Positions 34,321-43,491 of a stretch of 64,000 nt of DNA are shown here, piece after piece. Numbering within the stretch: position 1 is the first letter of the stretch; each line of letters opens with the position of its first letter. The notes under the pieces were generated by a model. It ran no database searches. It was given only the letters and a program-made list of their open reading frames with translations, and was not told where the DNA came from. Origin of the DNA: a virus; IMG/VR virus record IMGVR_UViG_3300046007_009543, positions 1 through 64,000 of that record. The stretch is one strand, 5' to 3'. The position numbers were made by a program, and so were the translations under genes.

Positions 34321-35382
34321 TTATATTTTTTTGATACCGGCTAATATTTGCCATCTGTTTAATTGGTCATTTACTTCAAGAATTGGTTTCTTTGGAGCAA
34401 TACCAGATACTTTAGATGCCGCACCTCTTAATAATGATTCGTTAACTGGAGTTTTTGTTTGTTTTAAACCTTCACTTAATGTTTCATATACTAATTTAGC
34501 TTCTTTTACGTTAACAGCTTTATCAAATGCTGCTAATACTTTTACTTTTTGTGATTCAGATAAGTTTTTGTTTCTGAAGATTTTGTTTGTGTAAAGTAAT
34601 TTAGCGTTGAATAAGTTAACTTCGTTTAATTCAGATTTAACAAGTCTTAAAGCGTCATAAGCTTCTTTAAGTTCTTTTTCCATCTTTTTAACTTTGTCTT
34701 CTTTATCATCTTCTTTACTTGATTTTTTAGTTACTGGTTTCTTTTTAAGTTCAGCTACTATAGCATCTAAGTTAATTTCTTCTTCATCATCACCCTCATC
34801 ATCCATTTTCATAACATCTTCTTCTTCGCCGCCTTCTTCGCCTTCTTCACCAGCTTCTAATTCACCTGCTGATACCATGTCTGAGATTACGTCTTTGATA
34901 AATGATTCTAAATCTTCTGTGCTCATGTCTTCAATGTTGATGTTTTCATCTTCATCATCATCTTCACCTTTAGCAACTTCATCATCTTCAGCTTCGTTTA
35001 GATTACCGTGATCATCGTTATCTTCATCTTCAGCGTAACCTGCGGCGTTGACTGTTTTGTCTTCTTCAATACCGTCTAATTCTCTTAGAAGAGCTTCTAG
35101 ATCTAATGTATCTGCTTCAGCTGCCATTTCTGCATTTTCCACTTCCATGGTTTCTTCCATCATGTCATCATCTTCAGAATAATTTTCGTCCATTACTTCT
35201 TCTGTTTCTTTTAACTCTGTTTCTTCTTCTGCTTCATCTAATTCGTTTAACTTTGCAGCTAATCTTTCTCTTAGATACGGGTTGAAAGTTTCTTCAAGAG
35301 CTAATTTTGCATTTGCGATAGCTGTTTCTTTAACTGCTTTGGCATCTGCGATTGCTTCTTTTAGCAAATCTCTGTTTGTCAT
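34321..35382 (-). CDS. Prohead core scaffold protein, gp22-like
   Basis: 353 residues, extremely acidic in the middle (runs of Glu/Asp around 55-215, e.g. EEGEEGGEEEDVMKMDDEGD) and predicted helical at both ends. The N-terminus MTNRDLLKEAIADAKAVKET offers L-K-E cut sites. The C-terminus (NDQLNRWQILAGIKKI) resembles the end of scaffold proteins in T4-like phages. Scaffold is assembled with the shell then degraded by the protease, which matches gene order protease-scaffold-capsid. Confidence 0.8.
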   Translation of the reverse strand: MTNRDLLKEAIADAKAVKETAIANAKLALEETFNPYLRERLAAKLNELDEAEEETELKETEEVMDENYSEDDDMMEETMEVENAEMAAEADTLDLEALLRELDGIEEDKTVNAAGYAEDEDNDDHGNLNEAEDDEVAKGEDDDEDENINIEDMSTEDLESFIKDVISDMVSAGELEAGEEGEEGGEEEDVMKMDDEGDDEEEINLDAIVAELKKKPVTKKSSKEDDKEDKVKKMEKELKEAYDALRLVKSELNEVNLFNAKLLYTNKIFRNKNLSESQKVKVLAAFDKAVNVKEAKLVYETLSEGLKQTKTPVNESLLRGAASKVSGIAPKKPILEVNDQLNRWQILAGIKKI

Positions 35383-35520
35383 TGTTTTTTGTCCTCAAAT
35401 TGTTTTGTTGGAAATACGCTTATTGTAGATAAAATCGAAGCGTAATAGAATATTTAAAATAGATACGATATAAAATGAACCGTATATTCCTCGATACATA
35501 TATGCACCTTTTCTAAAATC
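35383..35520 (-). other. Spacer upstream of the scaffold gene
   Basis: About 140 bases between the terminator after the 35.6 kb gene and the scaffold start. It contains no copy of the late-promoter-like element. A 34-codon frame (35395-35499, starting MYRGIYGSFYIVSI) is present but has no further support. GAGGA lies about 9 bases before the scaffold ATG, one of the few Shine-Dalgarno-like sequences in the window. A promoter of a different kind is expected here. Confidence 0.4.
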
Positions 35521-35552
35521 GAAAAAAGAAACCCTTCTTTTTAGGGAAGGGT
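35521..35552 (-). terminator. Terminator after the protease operon
   Basis: ACCCTTC-CCTAAAAA-GAAGGGT followed by TTCTTTTTTC on the coding strand; it closes the protease and small-gene unit before the scaffold. Confidence 0.75.
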
Positions 35553-35580
35553 CTATCAATGGATTCTATCCAGAGAGGGG

Positions 35581-35736
35581 TTAAGAGTTAATACCGAAAT
35601 TTAATATTACTAATCTGTAAGATTTTTTAGAAAAATCTATATTTAATTCAAATATAGACAAATAAGATATTCTTGCAGTTATATCTATTTTATCGAATTG
35701 TTTTGCTTTTGATTTCCAAGAGTTTATTATTTTCAT
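35581..35736 (-). CDS. Small hypothetical protein after the protease
   Basis: 51 residues from the ATG at 35736 (MKIINSWKSKAKQFDKIDIT), which lies 11 bases after the protease stop. A longer in-frame start at 35763 would overlap the protease and is less likely. No recognised family; basic and Ser/Ile-rich. Its place between protease and terminator suggests it is co-expressed with head genes. Confidence 0.5.
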   Translation of the reverse strand: MKIINSWKSKAKQFDKIDITARISYLSIFELNIDFSKKSYRLVILNFGINS

Positions 35737-35747
35737 AGTTTTATTGT

Positions 35748-36356
35748 TTAAAATATTGGACAAGAACCATTAGCACATAAGATTTCGGTTAATAATAAAT
35801 TCACCTTATTATATGGGTTTATAATATTATTTTCCTTACCTTCTCTTACTAAATTCATATATGAGCCCGGGTTTGAAGGTGTTGATACGAAATCCCAACA
35901 TAATAGTTCGAAATCATCTTGTACTTCTAAAGTACCTTCATTCATTTCTTTTAAACTACCCATTCCACGAGATGATACACCCACCATAACTCCGTTTTCA
36001 ATAAGAGCTTTTAATATGTTACCTGATGTTGTTGGTAATATTTCTATTTTACCTATTACTTTATCGTTGTCCCATCTAATTTCTCTAATAATATGAGATA
36101 CGTTTTTTAGATTAATAATTGTAGATTCTGGGTGGTCTAACTCGCCTGTTGCTCTATTTTCTTTAACAACATCCATGTATTTATTAATTTCTCTTTCCCA
36201 TAAATCTTTAGAATAGTATCTACCATTACCATTTTTTACTTCGGCAGTAGCTAAAATACCTTCAACTAAAGGATTACCAGAACGGGCTTTCATTCCTTCA
36301 GTTAATTGTATCGGAGATACATTAAACGGTATAGTTTCAATTAATACTTGTTTCAT
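35748..36356 (-). CDS. Prohead maturation protease, gp21-like
   Basis: 202 residues, close to T4 gp21 (212). Key blocks: NGRYYSKDLWEREI at about 44-57, GELDHPES near 76-83 with the catalytic-type His, VIGKIEILPTTSGNILKALI near 105-124 and GVMVGVSSRGMGSL with the catalytic-type Ser at about 131. The family is the T4 prohead protease (S77-type), which cuts after (I/L)-x-E. The N-terminus holds LIE7 and LTE20, plausible self-cleavage sites. Start overlaps by 4 bases with nothing; the previous gene stops 3 bases upstream. Confidence 0.88.
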   Translation of the reverse strand: MKQVLIETIPFNVSPIQLTEGMKARSGNPLVEGILATAEVKNGNGRYYSKDLWEREINKYMDVVKENRATGELDHPESTIINLKNVSHIIREIRWDNDKVIGKIEILPTTSGNILKALIENGVMVGVSSRGMGSLKEMNEGTLEVQDDFELLCWDFVSTPSNPGSYMNLVREGKENNIINPYNKVNLLLTEILCANGSCPIF

Positions 36357-36359
36357 TAA

Positions 36360-37583
36360 TTATCCGTTTTTAGCTTTTTGATATATAGAATTGATTTTAT
36401 CCCAATCATCATGACTTGCATAAATTGTTTTTTCTGTGCGATCATCAAATTGAATATCATATGATTTATCTCCATTTTGTGGACTAATTCTTCTAACTAC
36501 TTTTTTATCAACAAATGTATATTTGTTAGGGGGATTTTCGTTTTCGTTTTCAGTTATTTTTTCATTGGTTGGGCTCCAAACTACTTTTCCTGTTTCAGGA
36601 TCAACCATACTACCATCATCCATTAAATCATAATCTTCAGGATTTAAACCACCATAGTCTTCATCTTTATTTTCATCAACTATGGTTTTTTTACCACCTA
36701 ATTTTGATAATTTTTTCTCACAAGTCATTTTGTATTTTTCAAGTACTTTAATGTCTTTTTTAAGTTCATTAATTTTTTTAGGATCCATCATATCAGTTAA
36801 CTCATCAGATTCAGATAATGATACTTTTTGAGTTAATTCATTAATTGCTTCATCCAATGATGCTATTTTAGATTCTAAAGCTAATACTTCGTTTTGTTTT
36901 TCTAAATCTTTAATACGAGTTTGAACGTTTGATTTTTTAGCTTCATTTAAAGATTCTTTAACAACTTTAGCTTTAGGCATATCACCATATCCTGATGATT
37001 TATATTTGCCTTTGGGTGCTATTGCATCTCCACCACCAACTACATCTTTTGTATATCCAATTTCTTTAACACCAAATGATGCTTCAGTATGATAATAATT
37101 GATGTCTTTAACCATGTTTTTTAATACAATAGCTTTTAATTCATCAACTGTTTTATCAGCGTTTTTAGGATCTTTCATTTCAGTATAGTATCCCATTAAA
37201 AATGATTGTCCATAAACATTGTCTATGTTTTTATCATCTTTATTATCAAATTGATGATCTAAAGCATCTTGAACTTGTTTATCAATTTTTTCAAATTCGT
37301 TTTGATCACCATATTCTTTAGTGTTTTTAACACCTACTGCTTCTTTTAAATTAGTATCAAATATTTTAAACCAATCTGGTTTATTTGGATTTGAAGTGAT
37401 TACTCCTCCTATAGCGGTTTCACTTAAAATACTTTTTGATTTTAAAATATGAACTGTAGTATTATAATCATTAACTGGTGTAATGAATTCTGGGAATAAA
37501 TTTCTTGCTTGTTTAAGAAAGTGATCTTTATTTCCTTTACCTTCTCTAATAAGAGTATATTGTTGTTGTAATGTTTTTTCCAT
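36360..37583 (-). CDS. Head-region protein with predicted coiled coil, possible core protein
   Basis: 407 residues. MEKTLQQQYTLIREGKGNKD gives a capsid-targeting-type start (L-I-R-E at 11-14). About 215-300 is a long charged helix (TRIKDLEKQNEVLALESKIA) typical of coiled coil. A later segment (GGLNPEDYDLMDDGSMVDPE) is acidic, and the tail has a small beta domain (VVRRISPQNGDKSYDIQFDD). Location immediately before the protease suggests a prohead core or internal component. A promoter-like element lies 4 bases before the ATG. Confidence 0.65.
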   Translation of the reverse strand: MEKTLQQQYTLIREGKGNKDHFLKQARNLFPEFITPVNDYNTTVHILKSKSILSETAIGGVITSNPNKPDWFKIFDTNLKEAVGVKNTKEYGDQNEFEKIDKQVQDALDHQFDNKDDKNIDNVYGQSFLMGYYTEMKDPKNADKTVDELKAIVLKNMVKDINYYHTEASFGVKEIGYTKDVVGGGDAIAPKGKYKSSGYGDMPKAKVVKESLNEAKKSNVQTRIKDLEKQNEVLALESKIASLDEAINELTQKVSLSESDELTDMMDPKKINELKKDIKVLEKYKMTCEKKLSKLGGKKTIVDENKDEDYGGLNPEDYDLMDDGSMVDPETGKVVWSPTNEKITENENENPPNKYTFVDKKVVRRISPQNGDKSYDIQFDDRTEKTIYASHDDWDKINSIYQKAKNG

Positions 37584-37587
37584 TTTA

Positions 37588-37598
37588 TTATAAATATG
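37588..37598 (-). promoter_or_regulatory. CATATTTATAA element before the gene at 37583
   Basis: A one-base variant of the common element with a 4-base gap to the ATG. Confidence 0.45.
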
Positions 37599-37605
37599 TT
37601 AATTT

Positions 37606-37938
37606 TTATGCTCCTGTTCCTCTTAAATATAAAGTAGAACCTGTTATATTATTAGCAGGTGTAAACGTTAATGTACCTCCTCCTGGTGCTACAATAACTG
37701 AAGCTATATAATCTGATTGTATTAATTCTGCTAATCCTGTTCCTAATGAAAATGAACCTGAGGTGTTTTTAGGAGAAGTTGAATTATAAAATCCGTCATT
37801 GTTTCTTACTGTTTCTAATGTAAAATAAGAAGAACCAATTAAAGGATTTGATATAGTATAAGTTGTTACCTGACTAGCTAAAATATTTGCTGGTTGTATT
37901 ACTATACTTTGTGTAACTGAAACATTATAATTAGCCAT
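37606..37938 (-). CDS. Small beta-rich head-region protein
   Basis: 110 residues, strand-rich and Ser/Thr/Gly-rich, e.g. VTTYTISNPLIGSSYFTLET and GGGTLTFTPANNITGSTLYL. No cysteine, no helices visible. It is located among head genes and starts 3 bases after the stop of the 38.5 kb gene. A head decoration protein is a reasonable guess; family unknown. Confidence 0.55.
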   Translation of the reverse strand: MANYNVSVTQSIVIQPANILASQVTTYTISNPLIGSSYFTLETVRNNDGFYNSTSPKNTSGSFSLGTGLAELIQSDYIASVIVAPGGGTLTFTPANNITGSTLYLRGTGA

Positions 37939-37941
37939 GTT

Positions 37942-38502
37942 TTAATTTTTAAATAGTTCTAGTAAATCATTTAGATATTCGTTTGCAATATCTGTTCCAT
38001 ATAGAACGGTAAATGAATTTGGATCTTGTCTGTAAAAATCCATAGTTTTGTGTTTTGCTTGTTGTAATAAAGGAATTAATTCATTTAGTTTTGTTTCTAA
38101 TTCATCAAATCCTAAAATACGAGATGTAATAAATTTTTTATTATCTGGATTTGTTATATTTAATCCTGTAATAAATTCTTCAACATTAGTATTTGCTTCC
38201 CACAATGCTTTTATTTCAATACCTTTAGCTGCTTTATTTAGAGCAGGACGATTAACTAATTTATATTTAAATTTTTTAACATATACATTATCTTTAACAC
38301 CTTCAGGACCTGCTTTTGGACCAGGACCTACTGTAGCTCCAGGACCTTCTGTTACTTTTTTAAATCCTACTTGTGTATATGCTCCGTAAGTTGATTTTTT
38401 TTTAGAAGGCCCACTATGATTTTCTCCAGTGCCTCCAGATGTAAATCCAGAATCAGATGAAATAGTTGATTCTTCTTTTATTTTATATTTGTACTTGAAC
38501 AT
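37942..38502 (-). CDS. Head protein with capsid-like mature N-terminus
   Basis: 186 residues. MFKYKYKIKE is a ten-residue capsid-targeting-type segment ending in I-K-E. The next residues ESTISSDSGFTSGGTGENHS closely resemble the major capsid protein right after its predicted cut (TNTVASNSGFTSGTQGENWA). Residues ~35-80 are Gly/Pro-rich and basic, 95-186 helical. I infer a protein cleaved and packaged or built into the shell at maturation. The 20-base overlap with the next gene (38483-39352) indicates coupling. Confidence 0.65.
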   Translation of the reverse strand: MFKYKYKIKEESTISSDSGFTSGGTGENHSGPSKKKSTYGAYTQVGFKKVTEGPGATVGPGPKAGPEGVKDNVYVKKFKYKLVNRPALNKAAKGIEIKALWEANTNVEEFITGLNITNPDNKKFITSRILGFDELETKLNELIPLLQQAKHKTMDFYRQDPNSFTVLYGTDIANEYLNDLLELFKN

Positions 38503-39352
38503 TCGCTTTAGTTAGTTCTTCTAAAAGTGCATAGTATTGTAATAAATTAACTAGATCATCATTATCTATCTTAGATAATTTACCTAATGGGGTTAACATG
38601 TTGTTAACTTCTGTTAATTTAATTTGAATTGCTTTATCCGAAACTTTTTTACACAAATTGCTTAATTCAGACTTAATCTCAGTTATTTTAGTATTATAAA
38701 ATTCTTTTAATTTCGGTGTTGAATCTATTGAATTGATAAATTCTTTTAATACCATTTTTTGTGATGTATTTAATGATTCGTATTTACCATTAAATTTTTC
38801 TAACATTACACGATACGTTAAAATACGTAAATCTTTATCATATGTTTGAAATTCAGTCATCAAATCATCTTCTACTTTTTGTTTATCGATTGATTTTGTT
38901 GTTAATGTTTCTAATATTATAATTTTATTATCAATTATTTGGTCTGGATTTGATAAGTTTTCGCTATTATATATTTCTAATAATGTATATAATGCTGCTT
39001 GTGATTTATAACTAGGTAATTTTGTTTTAAAAAATTCATCTAAATTATAATGACTAGCTATCTCTTTAATTATATTATATTTTTGTCTTTTTAATGCTCC
39101 TCTATTTAAATTTTTAGAGGACTCAATTATAGAATTAATTACTACCTCAGCTTTACCCTCAGTAAGATTTTTATGTTTAGAAAGTGTTTCATATAATTTA
39201 TATTCTCTTCCTAATTCTGTTTTAACAAAGTATTTTTTTAAAATTTTAGTAGCTTTAGAATCAACACCAGATAATGTATCAGCGGTAATTTGTCTTACTA
39301 AAAGTTCAAACAGTATTCCTGTATTTTTGTACTTTGAGTGTTTAATATTCAT
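38483..39352 (-). CDS. Conserved head-assembly protein, helical
   Basis: 289 residues, almost entirely predicted helical and Lys/Leu-rich, beginning MNIKHSKYKNTGILFELLVR. No enzymatic motif. Found between portal and the protein above. In comparable phages similar proteins lie between portal and protease, where T4 has gp67/gp68 core proteins; whether it is a core protein or assembly factor is uncertain. Promoter-like element 13 bases upstream. Confidence 0.55.
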   Translation of the reverse strand: MNIKHSKYKNTGILFELLVRQITADTLSGVDSKATKILKKYFVKTELGREYKLYETLSKHKNLTEGKAEVVINSIIESSKNLNRGALKRQKYNIIKEIASHYNLDEFFKTKLPSYKSQAALYTLLEIYNSENLSNPDQIIDNKIIILETLTTKSIDKQKVEDDLMTEFQTYDKDLRILTYRVMLEKFNGKYESLNTSQKMVLKEFINSIDSTPKLKEFYNTKITEIKSELSNLCKKVSDKAIQIKLTEVNNMLTPLGKLSKIDNDDLVNLLQYYALLEELTKANVQVQI

Positions 39353-39365
39353 TCTTGAGATTTTG

Positions 39366-39376
39366 TTATAAATATA
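39366..39376 (-). promoter_or_regulatory. TATATTTATAA element before the gene at 39352
   Basis: 13 bases from the ATG, directly after the portal gene's stop. Confidence 0.45.
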
Positions 39377-39385
39377 TAATAATTT

Positions 39386-41278
39386 TTATTCTTTTAATCT
39401 AGATTCATCTAATAATGATTCTCCTGCTGAGTCTCTTTCAATAGATACTTTTTTACCTAAACTTTCAATTAATGTTTTATTTTTAAGGTAGACTTGTTTT
39501 GCCTCTAATGCTAACGGTGAACCACCTTTATATTGAGGACGAATTGAATCAGATTCGTTATCATCTTTTTTCATTCCTTGAACACCTAATCTGTCTTTTC
39601 CTAAGAAATCATCTTGTGTATTTCTATCAGTTACTTTTTCTTTTGGTCTTCCTAATGGTACTTTTTCATCATATCCATCAGGTACACTAGTTTCTTCATA
39701 TCTACCTCTACCATAAAGTGAAGCTAGATCGTGTGGTGTACCATATGATTTACCTGTTTCTTTAGGATCATTACCTTCTTCAAATAATTGATTATATCTA
39801 AATGCACGTTTTTGGTCTTCAGCTACTAAATCTCTATATTCATCAAATTGATCTTGACTGAAGTGGAATATATTATCGTAAATCCAATCTGTAGGTAATA
39901 ATTTAGCATCCATTATTGATTTAGCTAATTCTACCTTTTGAGTTAATAATGCAATTTTTTCCTGATCATAGATAATAGATGGAGTAGTTAAATCTAATTC
40001 AAAATTAGTTAATTCTTCACCTGTGTAACCTTGGGCATATAAATGTACAAGCGCAATTTTATATAATTCAGATAAGGTAATACGTTGTATACGGTCAATT
40101 GTGCGTGCAAAACGAATATCTTCAGCTGCTAATGTTGCTTTACCTGTTAAATCTTTTTCATACCCCATAAAAGCTTTAGGTACTTTTAAAGCAGCAAATA
40201 ATTTATCTCTTAAATATTCTACGTCTTGAATACCATCGTAAGTTAAACCTGGTGTAGTTTCTATTTTTGTTGTTTGATCATTACCTCTGATTGGGATATA
40301 AAAATCTTCTAACATGTTTTGCATGTTATATTTTAAATTATATTCACCTGTTTGGCTATCCATTAATGGAGTACGTTTCATTGTAGTGATAGTTTTCTGC
40401 ATGAAGTTTTCTACTTCATTTGGTGGAATTGATCCAACATTGATATAAAATATTCTTCTATCTGGTGAACGAGAAATTCTATGAATTAACATAGCATCTT
40501 CCATTAAAACATATTGTTTAAAAATACGACGAGCTGGTTCTAGATATGAACGACCATAAGGAAGATAGTTAACATCAGTTAATAATCTAAAATGAGCCAT
40601 TTCATAGTTTTCAAAAAATATACCTGGTTGATTATCAAATGTTCCAATATTTGGCGTACCATAGTAACCTGATCCTCCAGCATAAATACCTTCAGGTGCA
40701 TATTTAAATCTTACTGAGTTTGGACGTTCTTTATCATAGTTTTCTTGTCTTTCAATATGAAATGCTGTGTAAGGTATTACATTATATACACCATATTTTT
40801 CAGCAATTTCCATTTTTAAGAAAAAGTCACCATATTTACACATTTGGCGAATCCAAGACCATAAATTAAATTCGATATTTAATACATCATAAAATAAATT
40901 ATAAAGTATTTGTTGAACATCCTCGTTACTACTTCTGATTTGGAGTACTTCTCCCATGTCATTTTTTAACGTACATTCATCAGCAATAATATCAAGAGCA
41001 GAAGCTACAATAGCATCATAATCCATATTATCGTAATCTGAGTAAGTCATTGTACGTAAGTACTGCCAGTTTACGTTTAATTGAGAACCTAATAATGATG
41101 TTGTTGATGGTGAATATAGACGATTATATCTATCTACTAATGAATTTGTTGCTATATCTCCGGAACGTTGAATGGAATCAACATCCATTACTTTTAATTG
41201 ATTGCCTCCTTGATTACGAATAATTACATCTGTAGAAAATAATCTTTGTAATCGGGTAAATAAACTTTTATCAGCCAT
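39386..41278 (-). CDS. Portal protein, gp20-like
   Basis: 630 residues. Blocks typical of gp20: LVDRYNRLYSP, ASALDIIADECTLKNDMGEV, NFMQKTITTMKRTPLMDSQT then GEYNLKYNMQNMLEDFYIPI, and TTPGLTYDGIQDVEYLRDKL followed by KALKVPKAFMGYEKDLTGKA. Twelve copies form the ring for DNA passage and for tail joining. The last 130 residues are hydrophilic (RPQYKGGSPLALEAKQVYLK) and end with a helical tail. Gene follows the terminase as in T4. Confidence 0.9.
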   Translation of the reverse strand: MADKSLFTRLQRLFSTDVIIRNQGGNQLKVMDVDSIQRSGDIATNSLVDRYNRLYSPSTTSLLGSQLNVNWQYLRTMTYSDYDNMDYDAIVASALDIIADECTLKNDMGEVLQIRSSNEDVQQILYNLFYDVLNIEFNLWSWIRQMCKYGDFFLKMEIAEKYGVYNVIPYTAFHIERQENYDKERPNSVRFKYAPEGIYAGGSGYYGTPNIGTFDNQPGIFFENYEMAHFRLLTDVNYLPYGRSYLEPARRIFKQYVLMEDAMLIHRISRSPDRRIFYINVGSIPPNEVENFMQKTITTMKRTPLMDSQTGEYNLKYNMQNMLEDFYIPIRGNDQTTKIETTPGLTYDGIQDVEYLRDKLFAALKVPKAFMGYEKDLTGKATLAAEDIRFARTIDRIQRITLSELYKIALVHLYAQGYTGEELTNFELDLTTPSIIYDQEKIALLTQKVELAKSIMDAKLLPTDWIYDNIFHFSQDQFDEYRDLVAEDQKRAFRYNQLFEEGNDPKETGKSYGTPHDLASLYGRGRYEETSVPDGYDEKVPLGRPKEKVTDRNTQDDFLGKDRLGVQGMKKDDNESDSIRPQYKGGSPLALEAKQVYLKNKTLIESLGKKVSIERDSAGESLLDESRLKE

Positions 41279-41296
41279 TTTTTATTTTGTTATATG

Positions 41297-41307
41297 TTAT
41301 AAATATT
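41297..41307 (-). promoter_or_regulatory. AATATTTATAA element before the portal gene
   Basis: TTATAATATTTATAACATA, overlapping the terminase stop codon and ending 18 bases before the portal ATG. Confidence 0.55.
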
Positions 41308-42871
41308 ATAATAACCAATTAATATTCTCCATTCCATCTTTTGTTTGCATAGCATATGGATTTTGAATTTGGTTAGAATTATATCCTCCATTATACGATA
41401 CTTTTTTCATACTACCAAGAGTAGCTCGAGTAAGATCATGAGATTGTTGTTGGAATTTTAATGAAGTATCTCTTAAATACATTGCTATACCAAACGGCAT
41501 GACTAAATCATCATTGTATCCTGTTTGTGCTTCTGCTCTACCATTTTTCCATACAAATACTTTCATTTCCTCTAATAAACGTTTTGAACGAATTGTTACT
41601 GATTTATCACCAATATATTCTCTAAATTTATTAATTACTAAAGGTCTTGTTTTTAAGGACATTGTAAAACCAGGTGTAACATTTGTACTGTTTTCAAATT
41701 GATTAAAATAAGAATCTACAGTTAATGTATCTGATTTAGGAGAATAGTAAATGTTTGAATATCCTCTTTCTAATACAGAATCTATTGTAGCCCAACCAAT
41801 TGAAGCATTTTCAATTACTAATAATCCCATATTATATTCTGTAGCTATTGCTACTAATAAATAACCAAATTCTTTTGGTGGTAGTTGTCCTCTATATTCG
41901 GCTATTTGTGTATTTGTAGCTATATCCATAACATGAAATGTAGAATAATCTTTACCGTCTCCTCTAGCTACGTCAGCTATTATCATATATTCTCTTGAAT
42001 AATCAGCTACTTCCCATATCCATAAATTTTGATCTGCTCCTCTACGTTCTAATGGTTCTTGTATTGTTGTTTGATTTATAAATTCAACCCATTCAGGAAA
42101 AAACACAACATCACCTGATGTACTAAAATCGCAATCACACTCTTGTGCTGCTAATCTAGGATCTCCTAATAATTCGTCTTGACGTTTTCTCCATTCCTCA
42201 TTTCGTTCTGGATGTACGAACCAAGGTAGTTTGATAGGTAAAAAGTCGTTTTCCTTGTTCTCTGCTGATACCCATGTCTTGTGAAACCAGTTTCCAGTTC
42301 CATAAGGTGTTGATAGAACAATTGCTCCACCACCCGTTGCTAATGTTTGTTGTGCTGATGCCCATATTTCTCCAATTTGTTCAATAAATGCTGCTTCATC
42401 GACTATTAGTAAAGATACTGCTTCTGAACGACCTGCATCTGATGATGCTGAAGTTGCTTTGATTTGAGATCCATTACTTAATCGTAGTGTTAATTTGTTA
42501 TTTTCTTCTGCTGTTATTTTTAACCAAGAAGGTAAGTTATCAAACATGAATTTAACTTTCGTTACCATGTTTTTTGCTGTTTCTTGCTTAGTTGCAATAC
42601 AAAGTACGTTTTTGTCTTTATGAAACAACATTAGCCACAAGGAATAACCTGCGGCTAAAGTAGATATACCTAATTGTCTTGATTTTAGTACTATTGAATA
42701 TGGATTATCTCTCCATAAATGTAATACTTTATCTTGAAACGGGTATAAATTGAATATTACTCTACCTCTTTGTGGGTGTTGAATATTACAATATTTTTTC
42801 ATAAAGTGAGCCGGATCTTGGGAACACTTTATATATTCTTCTCTTATAATTGCTTTTAAATCTTGACTCAT
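41306..42871 (-). CDS. terL: Terminase large subunit, gp17-like
   Basis: 521 residues. ATPase: VLKSRQLGIST at 61-71 (Walker-A-like with conserved Arg/Gln-Leu-Gly), LLIVDEAAF at 154-162 (Walker B), coupling motif LSTPYGTGNW at 186-195. Nuclease: MIIADVARGDGKDYS with Asp300, LLVIENASIG with Glu354, and YNDDLVMPFG near 478 with the final acidic pair. Packages DNA into the head and cuts concatemers. No small terminase was recognised in the window. Confidence 0.92.
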   Translation of the reverse strand: MSQDLKAIIREEYIKCSQDPAHFMKKYCNIQHPQRGRVIFNLYPFQDKVLHLWRDNPYSIVLKSRQLGISTLAAGYSLWLMLFHKDKNVLCIATKQETAKNMVTKVKFMFDNLPSWLKITAEENNKLTLRLSNGSQIKATSASSDAGRSEAVSLLIVDEAAFIEQIGEIWASAQQTLATGGGAIVLSTPYGTGNWFHKTWVSAENKENDFLPIKLPWFVHPERNEEWRKRQDELLGDPRLAAQECDCDFSTSGDVVFFPEWVEFINQTTIQEPLERRGADQNLWIWEVADYSREYMIIADVARGDGKDYSTFHVMDIATNTQIAEYRGQLPPKEFGYLLVAIATEYNMGLLVIENASIGWATIDSVLERGYSNIYYSPKSDTLTVDSYFNQFENSTNVTPGFTMSLKTRPLVINKFREYIGDKSVTIRSKRLLEEMKVFVWKNGRAEAQTGYNDDLVMPFGIAMYLRDTSLKFQQQSHDLTRATLGSMKKVSYNGGYNSNQIQNPYAMQTKDGMENINWLL

Positions 42872-42911
42872 ATATTATATTATTGTCTAATATAAATATA
42901 TACAAGAAATT

Positions 42912-43490
42912 TTACTTCAATATTTGCCAGTAAATTCCAGCTTTAATAATTGGTTGAACTTGGTTTGTTACTCCAACCCCTAAACCATATATTGTTTTAC
43001 CTTTATGTTCATATAAACCATTTAAAGATATAAAACCACTATTTTTTCCTATACCAACTGATGGTCCAACAAATAATGCATTTTTTCTAACCATTTCTTT
43101 AGTTATAATACTAGTTATTGTTTTACGTTTAACACTTAAATTAACACTTTTTTCTAGTTTATATAATGGATCTTGACTGTATATTTTATATAATACAAAT
43201 AATCTTGTTGAATCATTTATAACCGAGATTGTGTCTTCAGTTAATGTAACATAACCATAAACTGGGTATGGGATAGAATCTATTAAAGTATCATGAGTAT
43301 GGATTGTTATTTTCTTCCATTTTGGTTTTGTAATTGTATCATGAATACTAAGAGTATCCCATTTTGATGTCTCAATATATTGAGTATCAGAATTGCCTGT
43401 TGGAATAAATTTACCATCTCCACATTTAGTCATGAAAATAATTATAGCCACTAACGCGGCTATAATAATATAAGAGATTTTAATTTTCAT
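42912..43490 (-). CDS. Membrane-anchored protein of unknown function
   Basis: 192 residues. Single N-terminal membrane helix (KISYIIIAALVAIIIFMT, residues 4-21) followed by Lys-Cys-Gly; this could be a signal anchor, or a lipoprotein-like signal with Cys23. The remaining part has WDTLSIHDTITKPKWKKITI and a beta-rich C-terminus (GPSVGIGKNSGFISLNGLYE, YGLGVGV) similar to Bacteroidetes phage membrane proteins. Could be an envelope-spanning lysis factor (spanin-type) but evidence is thin. Confidence 0.5.
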   Translation of the reverse strand: MKIKISYIIIAALVAIIIFMTKCGDGKFIPTGNSDTQYIETSKWDTLSIHDTITKPKWKKITIHTHDTLIDSIPYPVYGYVTLTEDTISVINDSTRLFVLYKIYSQDPLYKLEKSVNLSVKRKTITSIITKEMVRKNALFVGPSVGIGKNSGFISLNGLYEHKGKTIYGLGVGVTNQVQPIIKAGIYWQILK

Positions 43491-43491
43491 A

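Noticed and set aside
35395-35499. 34-codon frame upstream of the scaffold as a gene
   Set aside because: It has no recognisable start signal or similarity, and such frames are expected by chance in AT-rich spacers.
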